From positions 1 through 64,000 of the forward strand of contig JBMNOY010000003.1 in the NCBI GenBank assembly GCA_050943315.1: a DNA stretch of 64,000 nucleotides. The letters are read 5' to 3'. The stretch is from JBDKUD01 sp050943315 (GTDB taxonomy: Bacteria; Bacillota; Syntrophomonadia; Syntrophomonadales; Syntrophomonadaceae). Of the stretch, positions 59,043 to 64,000 are shown piece after piece; position 1 is the first letter of the stretch; each line of letters starts with the position of its first letter. The notes below the pieces were generated by a model that was not told the DNA's origin, searched no databases, and worked only from the letters and a program-made list of their open reading frames with translations. Position numbers and translations under genes: made by a program.

Positions 59043-59787
59043 TTTAGACAAGTCATTTGGCGGACTAAGTGCAGTATTAAATTTTAACTTAAACATGGAA
59101 AGCAATGAACTGGTAGGGTTGATAGGACCCAACGGGGCCGGGAAAACCACGGTTTTTAATCTCATCACCGGGGTGTACAAACCCGACCAGGGTGAAATAA
59201 TATTTAACGGTCAAAACATTAGCGGTTTTCATCCTTATGATATTTGCAAAAAGGGGATAGCCCGGACTTTCCAAAATATCCGTTTATTTAAGGATCTAAC
59301 CGTATTAGACAATGTCAAGATAGCTATTCATAAGGATGTAAACTACGGCATGTTAAGTGCAATTTTTCGGACTCCCAAATTTTTTGAGGGAGAACGGATG
59401 ATTGATGAAAAAGCTCTGGAATATTTAAACATATTTCATTTAATAGGCAAGAAAGATGAACTGGCCTCCAATCTTCCTTATGGGGAACAAAGGCGCCTGG
59501 AGATAGCGCGAGCCCTGGCCACGAATCCTTCCCTGCTGATATTAGACGAACCGGCCGCGGGAATGAATCCCCAGGAAACACAGGAGTTAATGGAGCTAAT
59601 AAAGTGGATGAGAAACAAGTTTAACCTGACCATACTGCTGATTGAACACGACATGTCACTGGTTATGGGAGTTTGTGAGCGCATCTATGTTTTGGACTAC
59701 GGGCAGATCATAGCGGAAGGAGTACCGGAGGAAATCAGGAACAACAAGCGCGTAATTGAAGCATATCTGGGTGAGGAGGTAGAGTAG
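59020..59787 (+). CDS. livG: branched-chain amino-acid ABC transporter, ATPase LivG
   Basis: About 255 residues from the ATG at 59020, 5 bases after GGGGTGG. Walker A GPNGAGKTTVFN near 36-47, signature LPYGEQRRLEIARAL near 150, Walker B LLILDEPAAGMNPQE, and the H-loop EHDMSLVM. Its stop shares bases with the livF start. Confidence 0.95.
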   Translation: MALMKISNLDKSFGGLSAVLNFNLNMESNELVGLIGPNGAGKTTVFNLITGVYKPDQGEIIFNGQNISGFHPYDICKKGIARTFQNIRLFKDLTVLDNVKIAIHKDVNYGMLSAIFRTPKFFEGERMIDEKALEYLNIFHLIGKKDELASNLPYGEQRRLEIARALATNPSLLILDEPAAGMNPQETQELMELIKWMRNKFNLTILLIEHDMSLVMGVCERIYVLDYGQIIAEGVPEEIRNNKRVIEAYLGEEVE

Positions 59788-60491
59788 TGCTTAAGGTAAA
59801 AGATATTGATGTATACTATGGCGCCATCCATGCTTTGAAAAAACTCTCCATAGAAGTTGAGCAGGGCAGTATTGTTACTCTTATTGGGGCCAACGGGGCA
59901 GGTAAAACCACCACTTTAAAAAGCATATCCGGGTTATTAAAGCCCAAAAACGGCTCCATTCTCTTTAAGGGTGTAGAAATAACCAAGGTAGCTCCAGAGA
60001 AAATTGTCGGTATGGGTATATCCCAGGTTCCTGAGGGGCGGCGGGTATTTCCTTCCATGTCTGTGCTGGAGAACCTGGAAATGGGTGCCTACCTGCGCAA
60101 GGATAAAAAAGGTATTGACGATGATATGGAAAATGTTTTTAATCGTTTTCCGCGCCTGAAGGAAAGAAGAAAGCAGCTGGCGGGAACATTAAGCGGCGGA
60201 GAACAGCAGATGCTGGCTATTGGACGGGCTCTTATGGCCAGACCGCAACTGATGCTAATGGATGAACCCTCTATGGGGCTGGCACCACTCCTGGTTAAGG
60301 AAATATTCGAAATTATCAAAGACATTAATGCCCGGGGTACTACGATTTTACTGGTAGAGCAAAATGCTCATATGGCATTATCCATAGCCAGTAAAGCTTA
60401 TGTTATAGAAACCGGCGAGATTGTATTACAGGGAACTGCCGACCAGCTATTAAAGAGTGAAGAGGTTAAGAAGGCTTATTTGGGTGGATAG
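59787..60491 (+). CDS. livF: branched-chain amino-acid ABC transporter, ATPase LivF
   Basis: A 234-residue ATPase with a GTG start 7 bases after GAGGAGG. Walker A GANGAGKTTTLKSI near 33-46, signature LSGGEQQMLAIGRAL near 132, Walker B LMLMDEPSMGLAP and H-loop EQNAHMAL. Last gene of the operon. Confidence 0.95.
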   Translation: MLKVKDIDVYYGAIHALKKLSIEVEQGSIVTLIGANGAGKTTTLKSISGLLKPKNGSILFKGVEITKVAPEKIVGMGISQVPEGRRVFPSMSVLENLEMGAYLRKDKKGIDDDMENVFNRFPRLKERRKQLAGTLSGGEQQMLAIGRALMARPQLMLMDEPSMGLAPLLVKEIFEIIKDINARGTTILLVEQNAHMALSIASKAYVIETGEIVLQGTADQLLKSEEVKKAYLGG

Positions 60492-60655
60492 TTCTTATGG
60501 CTGGCGTTCCTACTGGTTAAGGACTGCATAAACCAATGGACTCAATCAGTTCTTTAAAAAGCGGGCAGGGGTTTAAGAAAAGAATTACTTTAGAGTAGTA
60601 TAATATTATTAGGATAAAAACAATTGGTTGATAAAATTGCAGAGGGGGTTTCTCA

Positions 60656-61318
60656 ATGAAGGTTAAAGACCGTATGACAACCGAGGTTAGAACGGTAGAC
60701 CTCGATACCAGTGTCACTGAGGCATTTCGGGTTATGAAAGATAATAATGTTCGTCGCCTCCCAGTAATGGATAAGGAAAAATTGGTGGGCATGATTACTT
60801 TAAGCGACCTGAACCAGGCATCACCTTCTTCAGCTACCACTCTGAGTATTCATGAACTTAACTATATTCTGGCTAAAACCAAAGTTAAAGATATTTTGCC
60901 CAAAAAACAAAATTTGATCACCATCGGGCCGGATAATTTTATTGAAACGGCGGCCAAAATAATGCGGCAGCATCTTATCAGCGGTTTGCCGGTCATGGAA
61001 GATGGCAAATTAGTAGGCATTGTAACGGAAACAGATCTCTTTGATGCATTGGTGGATATTTTAGGGGTTAATACTCCGCATAGCCGCATAGATATTTACG
61101 CGGTAGACCGTCCGGGCAGCCTGGCGGAAATTACCCAGATAATTGCCCGCCGTGGAATTAATATTCTCAATACAGTAGTATATTTTGACAAGAAAAAATG
61201 TCGTTATAAAATAATACTGCGTATGGAAGAAACCAACTGCGACGAGATAATGGCAGAGATAAAGTCCAGAGGATATGAAATAGAATCTGTACTGATACGC
61301 CAGAATGCAGATGAGTAG
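60656..61318 (+). CDS. CBS-pair and ACT domain protein (AcuB-like)
   Basis: 220 residues: two CBS domains (about 1-55 and 75-135, with VRRLPVMDKEKLVGMITLSDL and ISGLPVMEDGKLVGIVTETDLF) and a C-terminal ACT domain (from IDIYAVDRPGSLAEITQIIARRGINIL, about 142). AcuB-type proteins sense adenine nucleotides and amino acids. Its place after the branched-chain transporter suggests a link to nutrient state (inference). A terminator follows directly. Confidence 0.9.
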   Translation: MKVKDRMTTEVRTVDLDTSVTEAFRVMKDNNVRRLPVMDKEKLVGMITLSDLNQASPSSATTLSIHELNYILAKTKVKDILPKKQNLITIGPDNFIETAAKIMRQHLISGLPVMEDGKLVGIVTETDLFDALVDILGVNTPHSRIDIYAVDRPGSLAEITQIIARRGINILNTVVYFDKKKCRYKIILRMEETNCDEIMAEIKSRGYEIESVLIRQNADE

Positions 61319-61324
61319 GTGTTT

Positions 61325-61351
61325 AACCCCCCAGCAGGGGGGCTTTTTTTT
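61325..61351 (+). terminator. terminator after the CBS-ACT gene
   Basis: AACCCCCC/GGGGGGCTT stem with loop AGCA, followed by TTTTTTTT. Confidence 0.95.
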
Positions 61352-61530
61352 GGCCAGAATCAAGCCATTGCGGCAAGCATAAGCAAAGGCTCCCAGCTAT
61401 CTATTCCAAGTAACGAATACTAGCATAGTGCTATTATTAGTACATAATTGATTTAGACCATAACTAGCGCTAAAATAGAAAATGGATAGACAGGATTAGC
61501 CATGGAAATGCAATAGTCGGCAGAATATTT

Positions 61531-61629
61531 GGAAGCGGATCGGTCCTGGTGGGCCGCCTGGACTTCAAATCCAGTCTGCGCCGTAGTGATCCTGCGGTGG
61601 GTGGGTTCGATTCCCACACGCTTCCGCCA
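61531..61629 (+). tRNA. selC: tRNA-Sec (TCA), selenocysteine tRNA
   Basis: About 99 nt with a long acceptor arm (GGAAGCGG start, CGCTTCC end), long D stem, anticodon loop CTTCAAA (TCA), a very long variable arm and T arm GTGGGTTCGATTCCCAC, discriminator G and encoded CCA. It lies 8.7 kb downstream of selB. With selA, selB and serS in this window only selD is lacking from the Sec pathway. Confidence 0.95.
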
Positions 61630-61650
61630 ACAAGTGTATTTGCATAGAAA

Positions 61651-61703
61651 AGCATCCCTCATACTTAAATTCTTAAATCAGAATTCTCGTCTGACGGGAT
61701 GCT
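61651..61703 (-). terminator. hairpin downstream of the Arg/Cys-rich gene
   Basis: AGCATCCC (61651-61658) pairs with GGGATGCT (61696-61703). On the minus strand it is followed by TTTTCT, so it could end the transcript of the Arg/Cys-rich gene. The loop is long (37 bases) and contains a further AT-rich inverted repeat. Confidence 0.45.
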
Positions 61704-61809
61704 CTCTATATGGATTAGAATTGTGGCAGCCATCATTTTGATGATGAATTAAAAAGGTTGCCCTTTATTAAGATTAGTTAGGTTCATTAGTCGCGGAATA
61801 CGGTTAATG

Positions 61810-61947
61810 TTACCACCACCGTCTTCTGCGGCATTCTCTTTCAGCCCTACGGCATCTGCGCCGGCGACGCCGATCTCTGATAAAGTCACACCGAAAATCG
61901 CACCGTCTTCTCCTTCTTCTTCTTCTTCTCCTTCTGCAACAGTTCAT
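61810..61947 (-). CDS. Arg/Cys-rich 45-residue mini-protein, unknown
   Basis: ATG at 61947 follows a strong GGGGGGAGGGG site by about 7 bases. The product starts MNCC, then 11 arginines, then CDFRCDFIRD, six arginines, CRRAERECRRRRWW. In all 26 of 45 residues are Arg and 6 are Cys. Arg codons are mixed (AGA, AGG, CGG, CGT, CGC), so selection on protein content is more likely than a simple DNA repeat. Its composition recalls protamines or coat peptides; I know no matching family. It is monocistronic between selC and the alcohol dehydrogenase terminator. Confidence 0.6.
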   Translation of the reverse strand: MNCCRRRRRRRRRRRCDFRCDFIRDRRRRRRCRRAERECRRRRWW

Positions 61948-62056
61948 AGAATCACCCCTCCCCCCAAAGATGTTAGAAAATTCTAAAGAGCTAATACCAT
62001 AATATTCCACATAGTATCAAACTGTTACTGTTACAAGTTTAGCTATATATAAAAAA

Positions 62057-62092
62057 CCAAAAGACGCCTCTATGTAAAGAGGCGTCTTTTGG
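62057..62092 (-). terminator. strong, probably bidirectional terminator
   Basis: A perfect 15-bp stem (AGACGCCTCT/AGAGGCGTCT core plus CCAAA/TTTGG) with a 6-base loop. It serves the alcohol dehydrogenase gene on the minus strand. Confidence 0.9.
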
Positions 62093-62171
62093 CTTTGAAC
62101 ATGAAACCTATATTGTATATTGAGAGAGTGAAACTAAAACAATATTAAAGATTAATAAGGACTATGATAGG

Positions 62172-63176
62172 CTATTTTTCATAAGGAGTAACTATCCATT
62201 TTAAGCAGCCATCTTTCTTACCGCCGAAAACATCATAACCTTTAACGATATCGTTTAAGGGGGCACGATGTGTGCACAGGAAGTTGGTATTGATTTTGCC
62301 TGCGGCAATCAGCTTAATCAATTCCGGAATACGATTAGCGTTTACCAGGCCCATGCTTATTCTGATATTCTTAATCCACAGAGTATTCAGAGCAAGTTCT
62401 TGGGGGCTTTCAAATACACCGATCAGGGAAACAGTACCACCTGGTCTGACAGCATCTATGGCCATGTCAAAGGTTGGTTTAAAACCATTGGCTTCAATGG
62501 TCACATCAGCACCGCGGCCTTCGGTGATATCTCTGATTGCATCTCCAACACTTGTTACATTAAGGGGATTAATTCCTATATCGGCAATACCATTCTTAAC
62601 AGCGAAATCTAACCGTTCCTGATTAATGTCAACAGCTACGATTTTGGAAGGTCCCCAAAGTCTAGCTGTAGTCATGGCGCACATTCCAACCGGGCCGCCA
62701 CCCATTACCGCAACTGTGTCACCGGGCTCAATTTTGCCTTGTTCAGCACCGAAATAGCCGGTGGAGAGGATGTCACCTACAAATAATACATCTTCTTCCG
62801 TTAATCCTTCGGGGATACTAAACATGCCCAGATTGGCATGAGGAACACGTACGTATTCGGCCTGGCAGCCATCTATCATGTAACCGAATATCCAGCTGCC
62901 GGTTGTGCAATGAGAATAGATACCACGTACACAGTAGAAACACTCGCCGCACTGGGTAACACAGGAAACAGCCACCTTATCCCCAACTTTGGCGTTTCTA
63001 ACTGCGGGACCAACTTCAACAACTTCCCCGACGAATTCATGGCCGATAATTCTTCCTTCTTCTACTTCGGGCATACCGCCGTGCCAGATATGTATATCTG
63101 TACCGCAGATAGTAGAAGTAGTAACTTTAACAATAGCATCATCTGGTTCAATAATCTTGGGTACTGGTACATCCAA
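62172..63176 (-). CDS. zinc-dependent alcohol dehydrogenase family (MDR), N-terminus unclear
   Basis: 334 residues from a TTG at 63176. Catalytic zinc ligands C24, H46 and E47 (CGTDIHIWHGG; GHEFVGEVVEVG), structural zinc C76, C79, C82, C90, and the NAD loop MGGGPVGMCAMTTARLWG near 143. The frame continues upstream as RVLSGPEKIALLDVPVPK, which looks like real N-terminal sequence of the family, but ends at TGA (63219-63221) with no ATG, GTG or TTG before residue 1. A start was lost or is non-canonical. Substrate unknown. Confidence 0.8.
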   Translation of the reverse strand: MDVPVPKIIEPDDAIVKVTTSTICGTDIHIWHGGMPEVEEGRIIGHEFVGEVVEVGPAVRNAKVGDKVAVSCVTQCGECFYCVRGIYSHCTTGSWIFGYMIDGCQAEYVRVPHANLGMFSIPEGLTEEDVLFVGDILSTGYFGAEQGKIEPGDTVAVMGGGPVGMCAMTTARLWGPSKIVAVDINQERLDFAVKNGIADIGINPLNVTSVGDAIRDITEGRGADVTIEANGFKPTFDMAIDAVRPGGTVSLIGVFESPQELALNTLWIKNIRISMGLVNANRIPELIKLIAAGKINTNFLCTHRAPLNDIVKGYDVFGGKKDGCLKWIVTPYEK

Positions 63177-63636
63177 CAGGGCGATTTTTTCCGGACCGCT
63201 CAGTACTCGACTTTTCTGTCAATATGCGGTCAAAAACAATAACATGCATCCAAAAATCATTTTCGGGTTCCAGCTCATAGGCGTGATGAATTGCTCGTGC
63301 GTTTAGTTTCTTTTCAAAATAACCTACATTATCAACAGCATGTTGTTTAACCACTTGCATGCGTGCTGCCCTTACCACCTCTCTTCCTGAAGGAGTTTCA
63401 TTAATGTATTTTTCTGGTGTGGTCAAAAAGCCCTCACCACGTATAATTAACATATCATCCCAAATGACAATCTTAGTATAATCTACTCCTTTGCCCAGCT
63501 TCTCCTTAAAATAGCGTTCCATGTAAAGCTTAAATTCATGTTGTAGATGCCTGCGTTGTTGGTCATTAAGTTTGCTTCCTGGTACGCTGGGGACTGAAGT
63601 GTCACTCTCAGGTACCAGCTTAATTGATTTTGCCAT
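63148..63636 (-). CDS. DUF2294-like protein
   Basis: 162 residues from the ATG at 63636, 6 bases after GGGGGG. Core YMERYFKEKLGKGVDYTKIVIWDDMLIIRGEGFLT and a C-terminal HVIVFDRILTE. The last 22 residues (KSSTERSG and on) overlap the alcohol dehydrogenase in another frame and look non-homologous, as if the natural stop was lost. The family is often seen near formate or aldehyde metabolism genes in anaerobes; function unknown. Expressed behind a structured leader. Confidence 0.6.
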   Translation of the reverse strand: MAKSIKLVPESDTSVPSVPGSKLNDQQRRHLQHEFKLYMERYFKEKLGKGVDYTKIVIWDDMLIIRGEGFLTTPEKYINETPSGREVVRAARMQVVKQHAVDNVGYFEKKLNARAIHHAYELEPENDFWMHVIVFDRILTEKSSTERSGKNRPVGCTSTQDY

Positions 63637-63690
63637 GAAATACCCCCCATATAGCATAAGTTTTAGCAAAGCTGGTATACAATCCCAAGA

Positions 63691-63800
63691 AAAAAATAAA
63701 CCAATATTTTAACATGCCTCAAAAACCACCGTACATAAACGGTAGAGACCTTAAAATATTGGTTATCTTTTGAGCTACCACCTGGTCTCTCTATAAGCCA
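63691..63800 (-). promoter_or_regulatory. structured leader RNA with terminator/antiterminator pairing, unassigned
   Basis: On the minus strand a perfect 14-bp inverted repeat (63751-63764 with 63699-63712) forms a terminator ending in TTTATTTTTTT. It competes with pairing of AGAGACC (63784-63790) with GGTCTCT (63744-63750), and of CTCAAAA (63768-63774) with TTTTTGAG (63718-63725). A small ACCGT/ACGGT hairpin lies between. The pattern is that of a riboswitch or attenuator; I cannot match it to a known class. Confidence 0.65.
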
Positions 63801-63839
63801 CCAATGAAGAAAGCTTATTCAATTTTACCTATAATTATC

Positions 63840-63868
63840 TCTATATACATACGATAGTAAATAGTCAA
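63840..63868 (-). promoter_or_regulatory. promoter of the leader RNA and DUF2294-like/alcohol dehydrogenase genes
   Basis: TTGACT (63863-63868) and TATAGA (63840-63845) on the minus strand with a 17-base spacer. The remaining 63870-64000 shows nothing I can name. Confidence 0.65.
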
Positions 63869-64000
63869 TCTAGTGTCAATATAGTTCCCTGCAACAAAAT
63901 AATCCTTAATTTACCGTAATTCGACACAAGGGCACGTTGTAAATGCTCCTCTTCGTCCCATTCTAAATCAAGCCTGTGATATAATGGAAAATACCATAAG

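Noticed and set aside
61860..61940. Poly-Arg stretch as a pure trinucleotide DNA repeat
   Set aside because: Arg codons are varied outside the first block and a strong ribosome-binding site is present, so a protein is more likely; kept as a candidate gene.
63150..63240. In-frame TGA upstream of the alcohol dehydrogenase as a selenocysteine codon
   Set aside because: Sequence before the TGA in that frame does not look like protein of the family and belongs to the other gene's frame; no SECIS-like hairpin is evident.

Overview
The window reads as a chromosome segment of a spore-forming, strictly anaerobic, Gram-positive bacterium of the class Clostridia. The gene order and the mix of sporulation, ferredoxin-dependent oxidoreductase, CoA-dehydratase-activase-like and selenocysteine genes suggest something close to Syntrophomonas (Syntrophomonadaceae). 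That placement is an inference, not a sequence match. The segment spans the replication origin: dnaA-dnaN-recF-remB-gyrB-gyrA run leftward and rpmH-rnpA-yidD-yidC-jag-mnmE-mnmG-rsmG-noc-parA-parB run rightward from about 31.9 kb. Most genes are co-oriented with the inferred forks.

Left arm (0-31.8 kb, mostly minus strand). First comes a four-subunit 2-oxoacid:ferredoxin oxidoreductase operon, then a P-loop protein. The recombination/clamp-loader cluster dnaX-ybaB-recR-yaaL-bofA follows, with the large SRP RNA upstream. Next are a response regulator cut by an in-frame TAG, a polar amino-acid ABC transporter and a LysE exporter. A gerA-type germinant-receptor operon runs on the plus strand. A serine block fills 16.1-22 kb: four tRNA-Ser isoacceptors, two tRNA-Arg, tadA, serS, serA and a class-V aminotransferase under a serine T-box. 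pdxST and the gyrase/replication genes complete this arm.

Right arm (32-64 kb, mostly plus strand). After the RNA-modification and parABS genes come two parS sites in long palindromes, an SDR enzyme, larC, an M23 peptidase, bactofilin, a phosphoribosyltransferase, yyaC and a YkvI-like membrane protein. selA and selB follow, then a three-gene 2-hydroxyacyl-CoA-dehydratase-activase-like cluster, a complete branched-chain amino-acid ABC transporter (livKHMGF), a CBS-ACT protein and selC (tRNA-Sec). The end holds an Arg/Cys-rich 45-residue mini-protein gene, a zinc alcohol dehydrogenase with no recognisable start, a DUF2294-like gene and a structured leader RNA.

Most unusual: three genes whose only well-placed initiation codon is ATA (remB, the SDR gene, the YkvI-like gene); the protamine-like Arg/Cys mini-protein; a family of four intergenic repeats with AATAGACGCAGAC-type ends; the serine regulon gathered with all its tRNAs; tadA overlapping a tRNA gene and lying next to its own substrate tRNA; and an unassigned leader RNA at the right end. 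Coordinates and motifs were read by eye; no database search was possible.
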